DNA of 64,000 nucleotides from Anticarsia gemmatalis (lineage: Eukaryota > Arthropoda > Insecta > Lepidoptera > Erebidae), in NCBI RefSeq assembly GCF_050436995.1, contig NC_134754.1:1729001-1793000 (forward strand), read 5' to 3'. Numbering within the stretch: the first letter of the stretch is position 1; each line of letters begins with the position of its first letter. Shown here piece after piece: positions 12,477-25,581 of the stretch. Below the pieces are notes generated by a model. That model searched no databases. It was not told where the DNA came from and saw only the letters and a program-made list of their open reading frames with translations. The translations under genes and the position numbers were made by a program.

Positions 12477-14453
12477 TTGCAACCTGACACTTCACATTAT
12501 TTTTAATGTTATTTTTCCTTATTCCGAATTGATACCAAAATCTTAGGTCGCTACGACTAAGTCTAGCAAGTGTCTGATAAGTTACAGTTAGTTTATCTAC
12601 CATTCATAATGATCAGATGCCACCATAGTGTGGTAGTATAGACTACATGCCTGGCTTAACTTTCCCAAAATCAATTAACTTAAAGCAAGATACATTTTAC
12701 TAGGAATTTGTTTCTTATTCAAACGTTTATATGAATAAAGGGTCACCCATCACTTATGTATGAGACAAAGTTAATTAATTAGATGCATTTAATCAGTAGC
12801 ACATTATACTGTGAATCTATAACACACAAGAAAAGGTCAGCATCTCACATTTGACCATAAAATGACGCTGGAACTTACATTTACAGATTAAACGGTCTTC
12901 GTAGCATGATGTTAGTGGTTCGATTCCCACACAAAACTAATATTTATTGCGTTGTTTGTATGTTTGTAGAAAACACCGCTACGTAAATAATTGTTAGTAT
13001 TGTCAGAAAGTTGGTCTACAACCGAAAAAAGATAAAGAAAATACTAGGAAAAACTGACTTACATACATACACACATAATATCACGCCTTATTCCAATAGG
13101 GTTACGCAGAGCCGAAAGAACGATTTCGAAGAAACTGTTGATCGATATTTAATTTAAAAACCCTATTAAAAAGGTCCCATTTAAAGTTAAAACTTAGGGT
13201 CACAGAATCAAAACCAGCCACAGTATAAACAAGGCAATTCAATTTGTATTTCACGAACAAACAGACAAACACAAACGTCTTCTGGAACAATGGAAATTTA
13301 ATAAGCGCAACATAGCAGAACAAAGATTTGAAACTGAAATAATACGATGTTGAGGAAACGTGAAACTCAAGCGAATAAATTGAATTGTTAGCGAGATGCG
13401 CTACAACTTGACTAAATTAACGTACACTGCTGCATTTTAAATGAAAACTTTTGCCTTTTGCTAATAGGGAGTATTCACTACGGGTAATAACGAAAATGTG
13501 TTTTGAATTAAATAGGTGTCATTATAGTTTCATTTCCTTTTCGTATCTAGTCTCGAAAGGTACTTAAATCTACGTGTTTAGTTTAAACCGGGAGCCTATT
13601 GGAGAGTTTTAAGCAAAGGTATATAAGGTCCCAGCTTTAAATGTCGGGACGGGTTTAAGTGAAATGGTGTTTTATGAATACCTTAATAAGTCTATGAAAA
13701 TCGAGATACTATTGGAAATTGTCCTATTTTCGACAACCTGCTAACTATCGACAATTTTTATATGAATAACTGATCAGTGCCTCTAGCGGACTTTGCAAAA
13801 ACTATTTAGCGCTAGTCACTAGTCCTACTATAGTTTTAGCTGTAGAAAACAGCACTACAGGTAGGGTTATATTTCTTTATAGTCTGTGTGTGAAAGAAAG
13901 CTGCAATGTAAAGCCTCCTTTTCTAAACACTACGCACTGTACTCTCCTGAATACTAATGAATTACATGTTTCAGTCGCACTAGTTGCGAGTTCATTAACG
14001 AAACATGAGTTTTCTGCTCTCTGCCGTCATTTCAGGAAATGTTTTCTAGGTTATACTGGGAGTTAGAAGGTATAAGGTGCTGTGTTACATTATGTTATGT
14101 AGTTTTAGGGAGTTTGTATAATTGTGGGTAATTTCTTTGCATAGAAATGGAGTTAGTTTCAAAAAATACTTATTTTCTCCGCTGTAAATGAGTTATCGCA
14201 CTTTTCTTAGCTAACTTAATTTTACAAGATATACGAGTGTCCAGGGAATTGCTAGTTTGATAATTTACATAATTGCATAGAAGACTACGTTAAACTTACT
14301 TAGTGACGTCACAACACCCAAATCAAAATACTTTTAAAAAATCACCGTCAAATTGCAGTCCCCAAAGTAATAATAAATTGTGTGAAACTTTCAGTACTTT
14401 TTCAACGTCCAAACTTTAGAAGTCATTTGGTTCACATTGAATGTTGTTGACTG

Positions 14454-14636
14454 CCTCTGTGACTCTGTGGCGCGGTCGGTAGTATATCTTATTGCTGATC
14501 AAGACGTCCCGGGTTCGATTCCAGGTCGGACAAAGTATTAACTAATTTGAATTAGATTATTCTATAGGCATTTTTTATTTTACCTCTGCCTACACCTGCG
14601 GGTATAACAGGCGTGATATTTTGTATGTATGTATGC
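14454..14636 (+). mobile_element. tRNA-derived SINE, duplicate of the copy at 9814
   Basis: It contains 'CTCTGTGGCGCGGTCGGTAG' and a clean B box GGTTCGATTCC near 14512, followed by the 'TACACCTGCGGGTATAACAG' tail and TATG repeats. The copy was carried along by the segmental duplication. Confidence 0.75.
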
Positions 14637-15821
14637 TATAAAGTTGTTGTGATTTTGTGCACTAATTACTTATAAGCTTTGTGGGTAATTTGTGTACAGT
14701 TGTTTCATGGTTGCGGTTTCGAAAGCGAGAGAGAAGGAGGTTTACCGGCCTGGAAATAGTGGGGTAGAGGGTTAGAATTATGCTCTAGGCTTACATACTG
14801 TTGTTGGTGTTTGGGTAACGTTGGGTAAAGCGTAAGGGCTGGTTATGTGTGTTCTTATTTGTCAAGGTTTTTCGTTCTTGTAATTCCGTAGTTTGTATAC
14901 TCAAAGGTATAAAAACATAGTTTATTAATGTGTCGGTTCAATGAAAAACGAGAGGTTTTTTTGCTGAATGCTATTAATACTTATCTATAATGACACGTAT
15001 CTTTTCTTTGGGTACTTTTATAGAAAAACCTTTTAGTACTTTGACATCTGCAGCTGCGTAAAGTACCATTCTGATCACTTCCGCCTTTTTTAAACATTGG
15101 GTTTTATTTTAATATAGGAATAGGAAGTTAGATACTAAATTAATGGGACAAGCAGAGTGTTTAAAATGCAAATAGCGACAAAAGTTAATTTAAAATTAGT
15201 TTGTCATGATCAATATTAGTTAATTTACAATATTATCTATATCGAGAATTGTCTGTTGTTGTGTACAAATGATTGCTCTCTAAATAATTCTCAATTTACG
15301 TGCTCATTGCAAATGGAAATTATTTTGTTGGTGAAACTAATTTATAATATTGAGCTGCGGATATAGTTTATACTGATATTATAAGTAATTAAGTGTGCAC
15401 TGTGCAATGTTTTAAAAACCGAAACACTTTTTTTATTGTTATGTCGAAAGTTAACCAATAGCTTCACACACAGAAATATATGCGCGTTTTTACTAAAAAG
15501 TTAGAGTTATTCTCTAAAGAAAAAAAAGAAAATTAAAAAAAAATATTGTATTTTGACAACTTCTAGGTATATTAAAGACAAAAATAAATTGTAAAGCAAT
15601 AATCTTTTAATAGTAAAGATCCCACCAAATTTTCCAACAAATAAGACCAATATAATCACCTAATTAATTTACCATAATGACGTCACATTCATAAAGTACA
15701 TCAAACATAAGTACTACCATTCATTAGTGGAACTCCTTAGAAAACGCACTGAAAGACATGATCCGAACTTGTAAGGGGGACTTATTATACACAAATATCA
15801 AAGCAAGTTTATATTTCCTTG

Positions 15822-16045
15822 TGAGCTCTGTGGTACGGTAATGAACAGTCACGGGTTTGATTCGTATCGAGTACTATCGGTCTTTTCTAATTTACATTTG
15901 AAAGTGTCTCAATAGTAGCACGTGGTAACGTGCCTGGTAAATTGCTCGCCCGCTATTACATGGGATTAACAATGTTAATGGCGAAACGTGGGTGTATTTC
16001 ATACACCTATGCCTGCACCTTTGGGTGTAACAGGCGTGATAATAT
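15822..16045 (+). mobile_element. tRNA-derived SINE
   Basis: The head reads 'GCTCTGTGGTACGGTAATG' with a B-box-like GGGTTTGATTC near 15854. The body has 'CATGGGATTAACAATGTTAA' and the tail 'CATACACCTATGCCTGCACC' plus 'AACAGGCGTGATAATATG'. Confidence 0.7.
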
Positions 16046-17221
16046 GCGTTATACTTGCACAAAATGTTAGCTATGGTCTCAACTTCTTGTATTTCTAAAG
16101 TAAACATAACATAGAGTATTATATTAATAAAGTGAAATAACCCAATAGTAAAACAGAATCGAAATAATTTTAAATCGCTGTTCAATTTATGAAACAAAAT
16201 CGAATAATCGCATTGTATTGCCTATAGCTGCCCATAAATCCTTTCGCTCTAAATTTCACACATACAAGAGATTTTCACACTGCCCAATCATCCACAAATG
16301 CAAAATGTAAATTGTATTTTAATACTAAACTGATATACTAGTTTTAGCCCATGGTTTTATTTATTTATCATTTCAATTCAAGGCATCAATATACATAAAA
16401 ATTAGTTGCTGTTCGTTAGTCTCGCTAAAACTCGTGAACGATTTGGCTAATTTTGGTCTTGAATTATTTGTGGAAGTCCAAAGAAGGTGTAAAAGGTGAA
16501 TAAATTTGAAAATGCTATATTAAATAAAAACAAGAAAGCGTGAGCGGAGCTGCACGGGTCAGCCAGTAATGAATATAAACTACAGTTAATTTCACAATTT
16601 AGAAGATAATGCATATTAGGAAAGTAACAAGAAGTTTGTTGTTTACAGTCTAATGAGCAAATAACTGATTTGAACCTTTTACATGAATGCAAATCGATAG
16701 ATTACATTTGGGGGAAGAATTCTCTACTTCTTTTCCTTGAAGGGAGGCGAAAAGGAGATGAAGAAAAACATTGTTTAAAGTAACTAATTTTCCATATAAT
16801 TGTAGCCAATTTCTTTAACGAGTAGTGTGTAACTTACTATATTAATTTAGTTCAATAAAGATTTTATTAAGTACTTTACCTTAAATATTAGTTCACACAA
16901 ACAGACAAAAACCACTGGTTTTCATAGTTAAAACATTGTTATGAATTTATATCAGTACAGCAAAATGCACCGGTATTTTATGATTCCAATTATTCGCTCG
17001 TTTATTTGGCGTTATTAATTGTAAGCCGATTTCAAGATTTATGTTGAAATTTGTGTTCGTGCTACACAAATGATCAGTTTAAATCGTAATTGTGTTGAAC
17101 TGATGAAAGTTAACTGTTATTTTGTAAAACTTAAGCTATTAGTTTATTTTAATACCTTCGTTTTAATTTTTTGTGTATATAATTAACCTTTAATATTTTG
17201 AGATGTAATAATTACATAGTT

Positions 17222-17273
17222 CTGTGAGACTGGAAGCCGACTTCAGCGTGGTTGGAAGAAAGGCTTAGCTGAC
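17222..17273 (+). mobile_element. 3' tail fragment of a 5S-like SINE family
   Basis: 'GTGAGACTGGAAGCCGACTT' followed by 'CAGCGTGGTTGGAAGAAAGG' matches the tail of the fuller element at 31578-31920 and a widespread lepidopteran repeat tail. Confidence 0.6.
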
Positions 17274-18927
17274 ATGATAGTCTTTAGTATTTTGGAAATA
17301 AGTACCAAGAGCCACTGATTGTAGGTACTTTAATACTACTCGTTACTTTATATTAACTTAAGACTACAGTTTTTCTGCAGTTTACTTAGCTTAACTGCTG
17401 TTTACAGAGAATTTAGCAAGCTAAGATTATGTCATGAGTGATGACATACTTTACTTTAAAAGAATATCGTAGACAAAACTAATGGCAAAACTTAGTAATT
17501 AAATAAACGAACTTATCAAAACCCCTGAATCCATTCTGCAATAGGAAGCCAAAAGATTCAAACAACATATTCAGTCACTCACTTTCATTCTTAATGTTAT
17601 GACACTAAGGTTTGTTTTCCAATGGCCAGTGTTTAAGGATAACATGGTTTGAGCTTATGATGTTGGGTGCATGCCAAGTGCAGCGCTTCGAGCGAACATT
17701 TGGCACGAAACGTCAGAACCGATTGTAACCGATGTGGAATGCGGCTTCCAGTTTGGCTATCATCAATTTATTGCTGTGTACTCCAATATATTGGTTCAAA
17801 TTATCAATTACTAAGTGTCGTAGATGGTTGGTTGAATGGAAATGTATATGGCTAGAACATTTAGACGTGATAATAGCTGTCATAGATACTAATGTGGCGA
17901 AGCAAACCTGAAGTTCTCGCACAATTTGATCGGATACAGAGAAACTTGTTGAGTCATAATTGTTCAGACTGGTATGTTCAAACGTGGTTAGTCATTTTAA
18001 AAATATGGAAATCCCGAAGATAAAGAGTTAAAGAGAGGTTACATGTTACACGTGTCATAAAAGAGGCAACCTAGTCGTTTATAAATAAACCAGTTTGGTA
18101 TAATGAGTTTAACAGGACGACATAAAATTAAGCTACTAATATACCAGACAGTATTAAACAGATCGTTTTTAATTTGGATTTAGCGTAAAAACTCTCACTT
18201 AATTACAAATTCTATTTGTTTTTTTACTTCAATCACAAAAGCTTCCGGTCTCGTCAAAACGAATTCCCAAAGAGCTCCAAATGCCTTTTAAGACTGGCCA
18301 CTTAGTAAAAAATTTCAACCAAAGCAAAAGAGTTTTAAAATTGTTTTCTTACCTTTGCTTTTTGTTGATCAGAAAAACAAAAGCTAAATGTCCTTGTTTG
18401 TTTTTCAACTTCAATTGTAGCGGCGAGAGAAATATGATTATTGTTCTTTCCACTTTGGATCGGGTTGCAAAGTGCAAAATTACAATAATTCAAAGCTGAA
18501 CTCGCTGGGTGCAAAGGGAAATGGGATTGTTTGAAGTCTCGTTGTCTTTTATTGTGAAAACAGACCCAGCTTTTACACGTAAATTGCGGTGCAAAGTTTT
18601 TCTCGGGTCGAGTATTGAATTAGACCTTACTGAAATGTAGAACTCTGAGGACTTGCGGAATCATTGTGATATTCAGAGTAAAACTGTGCATTGAAATATT
18701 TTATGAATCTGGAAGCCCTGTGATCTTATATCGCTCAAACTATTTACAAAAATTTTTATGTCACCTGAAAAAAAAATACTAAATTGCAACACTAATAATA
18801 CGAGTATAAGCAAAATGCACAGAATCGCTACTGATAAAAGAAGAAAATAAATTCAATCTGTCTTTGACACCTGATTATAATTGTGACAAATCAGATCACT
18901 ATTAAATACCCTTTTTTTTGTTCGTAG

Positions 18928-19103
18928 ACTTCAAGCGCTCGTCGTCCAAAACGCGGCTGGGGTGCTGTAAGAGCCTGGTGCGTCGCGTGGTGGCACTCCG
19001 GCCGCGAGGACCTTGAGGATACGGAGCCGGAGGAGGAGCCTTCAGACCCTGGGTACGCCACACCCGTGTCTGTGGAGACGCCACTTCAGAGCTCCGTATC
19101 CAG
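18928..19103 (+). CDS. mAChR-A: Muscarinic acetylcholine receptor A-type, exon in intracellular loop 3
   Basis: This 176-nt exon follows a strong acceptor (CTTTTTTTTGTTCGTAG) and ends at CAG|GTACAA in phase 2. The 58 codons include 'VRAWCVAWWHSGRED' and 'SDPGYATPVSVETPLQSSVS', close to loop 3 of Drosophila mAChR-A, where I recall 'CIAWWHSGRED' and 'GYATPVTIETPLQSSVSR'. The last two bases, AG, join the A at 20099 to give the Arg of SVSR-CTS. The exon is clearly richer in GC than its introns. Family identity is strong; the exact preceding exon is not certain. Confidence 0.93.
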
Positions 19104-20098
19104 GTACAATTTTTATCACAGTAAAGCATTTCTGGAACAGTAGCTTGTAGTTGAAGCAAGGAGTGAAGTGGTGATACTTCCGAAGTATTAAGCTTGAAGG
19201 ACAACTGTATTCTTCAAGAACTTCATTGGTCTTCGAGAAGAGGTAAGTGTTTTATGAACATTGACTAATTGCAGTACGTACTGCTGCCATGGTCAGCTAA
19301 GATGCAGGACCGAATGTGCTGTAATTTATATCTTCCTGACTATGAGGACCTTAATGTGATGAATTGAAGAGAAAACCTTATTCAGGAGACATTTAAAAAC
19401 ATTTTGTATCTGGGTGAATAAATAAATAGTAAATAGGTACTATCCATGTAGCGTATAGAATACGTTAATTGTGTGGCAAAACTGATAGATTTAAAATAGA
19501 TATACATCTATGACTCTATTATTGAAAGCGACAACCAGAGCGAGAACGCAGACTACGCCTGATATATAAACAAACCCATCAAACAAATACCCTTTAATGA
19601 TTTAACCAAACGCAAAAATAACATCCAAAGTATCTTTGACCCGCTCCCAAAACTGTAGCGGCGCATATTTTAACCCAAACTGGTACCCTCAACATCCAAC
19701 TAATAAAGCTGGCAAATCCCTTAATCTCAAAGTGCCCAGATTTAATCTATATAAATAAATACGTTGACAACGAGACATCAGTAACTGTCGCCCATGATAA
19801 TCTTACAAAGGTGCCCCCAGAGACTCCGAGCCACCGCTAATAACTTGGACCCTTCGGCTGAGGACACTCTTGTAATGTTATTAAATAAATAACTAACTTT
19901 AGAAATATGAAGGTTCTATTATAGAGGATATTGCAATTTGTAGAGGTTGATGAGAGGGTACCGAGGCTTAAGATGTTGTTTGATAGCCTTGTTATGAAAT
20001 TGAGACTTTACATGCGAGGGTCGTTTTGAAAAGATAGACAAAATAATTGACTTTTTGAAACATTCTTTATTTCTACTAATACTTACTTTCTTTAACAG
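19104..20098 (+). other. mAChR-A last intron
   Basis: Phase-2 intron of 995 nt from GTACAA to TTTCTTTAACAG. No other feature was seen in it. Confidence 0.85.
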
Positions 20099-20879
20099 AT
20101 GTACGTCATTGAACGTCATCAGGGATCCCTACGCGACTCGAGGAGGTTCGAGTGGTTCAGGCGGCGACGGCGGCACCTCTCCCCTCCGTCGCACCTATGA
20201 CCCTCCCTCCAACATTCCTGCGGCTCGCGACAGCCGCTCTCTACCACCTAACACTAGGATCAACGCCACTACCTCACCAGCACCCAAGTCTGCCTCCGCG
20301 GACTCCGTCTACACTATCCTTATTAGACTCCCCGACGCAGACACTGAGAGACCAACGATCAAAATGATCACAGAAGAATCCCCTCCATCGAATACCACTA
20401 GACCCCATTTCAGACCGACGAGAGGGGATTCAGAACTAAATCTGCATCCCGCAGGACACCAAGCGTTGACTAGAAGGACTTCTCACATTCAAGATGTGAG
20501 AATTCCTCTAAACGCTAAAATAATACCTAAACAATTAGCAGGTAAGGGGATAGCGAAACCTGTGAAGAAGAAAAAGACGCAAGAGAAAAAACAAGAGACG
20601 AAAGCTGCGAAAACGTTGTCGGCTATCCTTCTATCTTTTATTATCACTTGGACGCCGTACAACGTCCTAGTGTTATTGAAACCTTTGACTTCGTGCACTA
20701 AGTGTATTCCTGACGAACTATGGTCGTTCTTCTACGCACTTTGTTATATAAATTCGACGATAAATCCTATGTGTTATGCTCTTTGTAATGCTACGTTTAG
20801 GAGAACGTACGTGCGGATTCTGACATGCAAGTGGCACAATAGGAATAGAGAAGCGATGACTAGAGGTGTGTACAACTGA
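20099..20879 (+). CDS. mAChR-A: Muscarinic acetylcholine receptor A-type, last coding exon (loop 3 end, TM6, TM7, C-terminus)
   Basis: This exon starts after TTTAACAG and runs to TGA at 20877-20879, encoding 259 full residues plus one split Arg. It opens with 'CTSLNVIRDPYATRGG', then a Ser/Pro-rich variable stretch, then the conserved 'DSVYTILIRLPD' and 'KIIPKQL' segments. A Lys-rich junction leads into TM6 ('ILLSFIITWTPYNVLVLL'), whose WTPYN carries the ligand-pocket Tyr and Asn. An extracellular loop with two cysteines and TM7 ('NSTINPMCYALCNATFRRTY') with the NPxxY motif follow. The short tail 'CKWHNRNREAMTRGVYN' is almost that of fly mAChR-A and includes a Cys that could be palmitoylated. 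This is a plasma-membrane Gq-type acetylcholine receptor in insects. The A type is favoured over B/C by the loop and tail. Confidence 0.97.
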
Positions 20880-23550
20880 ACTGATGAGCTTCGGTATTTG
20901 AATTATTTGTCTTTCAACGGTACCAAAATGTAAATTGCCCAATTTTGGTACCTGTAACTTTTCGAGTTGATATATGAAATTGCTGGTCGATTTTTATGAA
21001 AGGACTTCGTTTGATCACATTCTTAATGACAGTTTGCTAATAATGGGACGTTTTTGTAAGAGTTTTTCGTTGTGTTGCCAGCATTAACATGTATGAACTC
21101 GGATTAAATTAAAATTGCCCTCATAAAACGTGAACTAAAATGGATCGCTAATGGCGGTAAAGCCCATATTTATTGGGAACGTACATTTGTTTTGTCCATT
21201 GAAACGATTAGTTGTGAGATTTTCATTTCGATTAGTGAGTTGACCGTCCCGTCCATATAGTCGTATTATTTGTAGTTGTGTGGTAATATTTCGTTTTGTC
21301 AATCGTTTGTTATTTTATTTTTCGTTTTTGAGACGTTCTTTGTGAAGTTGTAGAGTTCATTATTGATGAAAAAATCTTAAGCGAAACGTACCTGAATTTG
21401 TTAAAAATCTGCTTGGTAACCCAATTACAATCCAAACTTATAAAAATAGAAGTATTTAATGAACTAAGCAAAAAATCAATACAAAAAGCTTTCGTGAATC
21501 GCTACACAAAGAACGTCCTGTCTTCTCCTGTTATAAGAAGAAGAGGAATTATTTGATTTAAAGCAAAAGTAATAGCAAAAGATAAATGCCAAGATATATT
21601 AAGAGTGATTAGTGTTAGAGCTACGAAGCTGATCTAGCGGTAAAAATGGTAGTTGTCAAACAATCTAGTCACACGGACGCCACGGGAACACGAACAAGCA
21701 ATTTGAGTTGTTTTTCAAACATACGAACGCTTCGGATTCGTTTTACCCAATATGGCGACGGAATGAGTCCGCGGTTTCGAGTTTTCGAACGTTTGAAATT
21801 CGAGTAAGTTCCGTTTCACGTTGTAAACAATGACTTTGCAAAAGCACTGAATTGTAAAACGTTATAGGAAGTTCCGTATCTCGTGTTTTCGTGTCGGAAC
21901 GTTATTGGAGGTGTTCTCTAGTCAGATTTCTCTACAGTGTTCCGGATAAGGTTTGAGCTTTTAGGATTAATATCGACGAATTTAGATCACGGATTTCTTT
22001 GAAAGATATTTTCGAAAATTCCTCAGTTTATTAACGCCTTGTATTATATATTTTTTGTAGTTAGAAAACGCTTGTGATCGTCGGAATTCTTGCTAAATAA
22101 CATTCTTTGCGTCACGTTTTTAAAACATTCTTTAAATTGATTTTTAATATCGATGAAATACTTTGCTAAGAGCACATTCCTCCTAGTTTTTCTGTTCAAA
22201 GTGAACCGTTATTGCTTTGAAAGTGTTCAGTTTGTTTTAAATGTCTAGAAGAGCGAGCGTAGCATTTACAAATTGCATCATATTAGTGCGCGCGTCAGTG
22301 TTTGTCGTACTAACAGTTATAAGAGAGAGTCCTGAGCCTTTTTTTCAAGTACTAAGTGTATTTCATCATCTATTTTATTTAAGTAAGTTTTATAATTATA
22401 GAAATTGTAAGCAATACTCAAACTATTACTCGAAATAACTATGAATGTTTATACCTATGATAATTTTAAGGTTTCAAAATTGACCATTTTAATAGTAAAT
22501 TTTCTTTATCGTGCGTTCTCTGTGATTTTCATTCAGAATCAACGTGACAGCGTGAGGTTCATATCTGAGTATATAACTATTAATTCATACAACGATTTCT
22601 AATCATACGCCTACTACTTATTATATATCGTTTTATCTCACTCTTCGGCGAATTTTATGGATATTACGGAATCTATTATTCCTTTTAATGTCGTCATTTA
22701 ACTATCACTATTGTGATAAAGTTGTGAGAAATGAATAGTGAGTTAAAATGATAATCCAATTTTAATTCATCGCTAATCTTACCCGACAACGTTTAATTAT
22801 AATAAAATATGTGTCAAAGTAGATAAAGTGGAATATATTCATTGAATTCTAAATATATGTATGTATTTTAAAATATATGAAAGTATTGTAAATAAAACAT
22901 TTAATTCGGTATGTTAAGTCTATGACATTTGTATCGACATTATAAATTATAATAAATAGTATATATGTATTATACAATTAATTACTGAATGTGTGTGTAA
23001 GTAGCACGTAAGGTATGTGTAATTGTGTAACATATACAGTACATCAATCTATGAGTGTCGTACAACGTTCCTTTGTTGTGAATGAGGTTTTATTAACCTA
23101 TTAATTATTACATATATGTATGTGTAGACATAGATAATCTATTATTATATCAAATGCAATTTACATTTAAGTCCTAGATTTGAATAATACCAAATTTTAT
23201 ACAAATTACGAGGAGAATTACGCATTTTATTTGAAACACATAGCGCCTTATTACAGACATAGTTAAGTAAATATATAATAGTCACGACACCAATTATAAC
23301 CCAGGAAATATATAGCAGTTCACAGATTTATATTTTAAAAATGTTTTGTACATGAAATAGATCCTATATACATATGTAAGTAGTATATATATTACGTTAA
23401 TATAACCAAATATATCTTAATTCCTGATGGAAACCGTGTTTGAAATAATATAGAATATAATAGATGTTGTGCGTTTTTAAACTTTTTGATAAAGACTACG
23501 TAATTGTATTTACCTGAATAAACTTATCTGCTGCTTTTTTCAAAGAATAA
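20880..23550 (+). other. mAChR-A 3' UTR and downstream AT-rich DNA
   Basis: No ORF follows the receptor stop. No AATAAA was noticed close to the stop. Good candidates stand at 22801-22806 and near 22889, so the 3' UTR could be about 2 kb; the true end cannot be fixed from sequence. The stretch becomes strongly AT-rich, with many TATATA and ATGTATGTA runs, after about 22,800. Confidence 0.45.
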
Positions 23551-24357
23551 TTAACTGAAAACTTAGCACAGATCTTTTGGAGATGCGGACATTGGCTTAC
23601 AGAGGGACAGAAACCCAAATAACTTTTATGACCACGTCGTCATTAGAGCGATAATCGCATGCAATGATTGTTGCAAACTCTTTGTTTGTGAACTACAATA
23701 AGTCTAAAACCGCAGACGATTTCGGTCCTTTTTCGCTCTGTCCGTAGCGTTATCAATCGCGTTCTTATCTGTGTCTTTCTGTATAATAGTTGACTTTTCT
23801 TAATATACTGCTCTAAATACATTAATATATAGTTGTAACTGTGCATTTTGAGAACAGTTACTTGAAAGAAAATTCACAAGAAAGAATTTTCTCGCTTGAA
23901 TCTCCTCATTTCATATCGCAAGGAATAAAAATATTTGCGTGGCTAGTCACAATGTATTTTTTCAGTAATCTGGTAACTACAATGTATCATACAAACATGT
24001 AGTATACATATGTATATGACAACCTATGAGTTCAAAAATATATTTAACTGAGCGTAGTAGCAAATGCAAGGGAGGTAAAAATAATTTGGTATCTAAAATG
24101 CACAGATTTCAACTATATGTTAATAAAATTCTTCCTAATAGTGCTTATTCTGAATACACGATAAAGAATCCAGTGCCTAACTCAGTACCTGTATTTTTGA
24201 AGTGAGAAAGCAATCAAGCAATAAAAATAATGCACCACATTATTAGAATGCGTAATTCTACCATAACACCTGAACAACCCGATTGTATTACGAATACAAT
24301 ATATTATGTACATATATCACTATATATATAATACAAATATTATTTTTTTGTTATCCG

Positions 24358-24405
24358 GACTATAGATATATATGTACGATTCCTTTACTAAGGAAATCTA
24401 TAGTC
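24358..24405. repeat. Two-stage inverted repeat (hairpin)
   Basis: The outer arms GACTATAGAT (24358-24367) and ATCTATAGTC (24396-24405) are perfectly complementary. An inner stem TTCCTT/AAGGAA (24380-24385, 24390-24395) closes on a 4-nt loop, with a 12-nt bulge on the 5' side. Function unknown. Confidence 0.7.
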
Positions 24406-24663
24406 TTTAACCAGGAAACCTTTGCCTAGCAGAAGGACAGCCATGGATAAAAATAGATACAGTGCATGAACATAAAAGTGAATGTCATAATTTAAATTTA
24501 AACAGTAAAAGAGAGAACATTGTCTGAACTGACCGGGTATTCCTGGGTTTGCTTACAAGGGCTCAAAGTAAGCTCAGTAATGCCCGGTCATTTCTGATTT
24601 TATCAAAAGGTTCAGATACACTCTATTACATATATTATATATTATCTAATATAAATCAGAATA

Positions 24664-24815
24664 TTTGCAATGGTAGCCCGTAGTTAGGTAACGTGCCCGG
24701 TAAATGGCAATACGCTCGCCCCCTAAAACATGGGACTAACATTCTTAATGGCTAAACGTTAGTGTATTTCATACACCTCTGCCTAAATCCTTGGGGTATA
24801 TAACCGGTATAACAT
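24664..24815 (+). mobile_element. SINE copy (GCGTGATA-tail family)
   Basis: It shares 'GTAACGTGCCCGGTAAAT', 'ACATGGGACTAAC', 'TGTATTTCATACACCTCTGC' and a TATG-rich tail with the copies at 15822-16045 and 36930-37025. The tail grades into TATA-rich sequence. Confidence 0.7.
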
Positions 24816-25143
24816 TATGTATGTATATATGTAAGTATATAATTATATGTATGAATGTATCTAATAATATAATTTGTAACATAATAATTGTATTCGTAAC
24901 GATCGTGGTTATATTTCTAATTCCTAAAAGTATTGTCAATGCGCACAGTAAAATTAGTTAAAACGTATTTTTTGTGGGTGTCCCTTTAACCTAGATTTCT
25001 AGACCGAATTGTTTTGTAGGTTATCTTGTAGATTAACACTTTGAAATGTCAAAAAACTTGCAATATTGAAATTGTAAATCATCAAATATTTAATAGTTGA
25101 AATAAACCTGCGAAAGGAAATCAATTAAACTTACTATTGAGAA

Positions 25144-25210
25144 TGGCGTTATGGCGTTCTTTGATCTCTGCCTACCCCATGGTAAAAGGGCGTGTTTTTA
25201 TGTTTGTACA
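25144..25210 (+). mobile_element. SINE tail fragment
   Basis: 'GGCGTTCTTTGATCTCTGCC' and 'TACCCCATGGTAAAAGGGCG' match a repeat tail also found at 52262-52330 ('GGCGTTCTTTGGTCACTGCC'). Confidence 0.55.
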
Positions 25211-25581
25211 TACATACACTAAAAAAATTAAATGACAGATAAAATCAAAAAAATATGGCGAACGAAGAAAATATCAACAGTGCAGGAATTAAAAAAAACT
25301 TGATTTGTACAATTTTAATATTGCAAGCTTTAAATTTGAATCCCGAGTGTATATAATAATAGTTGACAGTACAAAACAGGGGCTTCTCATCGCCCTCACA
25401 CATTCCTTAACATTGTCCTTTACTGTGTTATACCGTTCTGTGAACATTCCAACATAGAGCGACTTAGTACTCAACCGGTAGGCTTTAAACTTTCAGTTAA
25501 ACAACAAAAATAAAATAAACTTTTGTTCCGTTTCCTAAATTTTCAAAGTCTTAGGCTCTTCGCCCACGGCGGCTTTTTAAA

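Larger units (their letters stand above)
10064..14703 (+). repeat. Segmental tandem duplication, copy 2 (contains a receptor exon)
   Basis: This is the second copy of the unit described at 7180-10063. Block A' spans about 10338-11698 and block B' about 13493-14703. Between them lies about 1.8 kb absent from copy 1, including the mAChR-A exon 12110-12218 and a SINE. The right edge is near 14703, where 'TTGTGTACAGTTGTTT' is the last clearly shared sequence. Confidence 0.85.
12219..18927 (+). other. mAChR-A intron
   Basis: Phase-0 intron between the exons at 12110 and 18928. It contains a SINE (12248-12476), a SINE-head-like piece with B box GTGGTTCGATTCCC near 12928, block B' of the duplication (13493-14703), a SINE at 15822-16045, a Helitron-like 3' fragment near 16538-16567 and a SINE tail at 17222-17273. 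I recognised no further coding exon, though Drosophila loop 3 is longer here and a small diverged exon could be hidden. Confidence 0.6.

Noticed and set aside
14454..14530. Possible tRNA gene (A-box-like and GGTTCGATTCC B box)
   Set aside because: There is no pairing acceptor stem or anticodon arm, and the same head recurs with a SINE tail elsewhere.
18902..19204. Minus-strand 100-codon ORF over the receptor exon
   Set aside because: The plus-strand frame matches mAChR-A with correct splice phases; the minus frame is a shadow.
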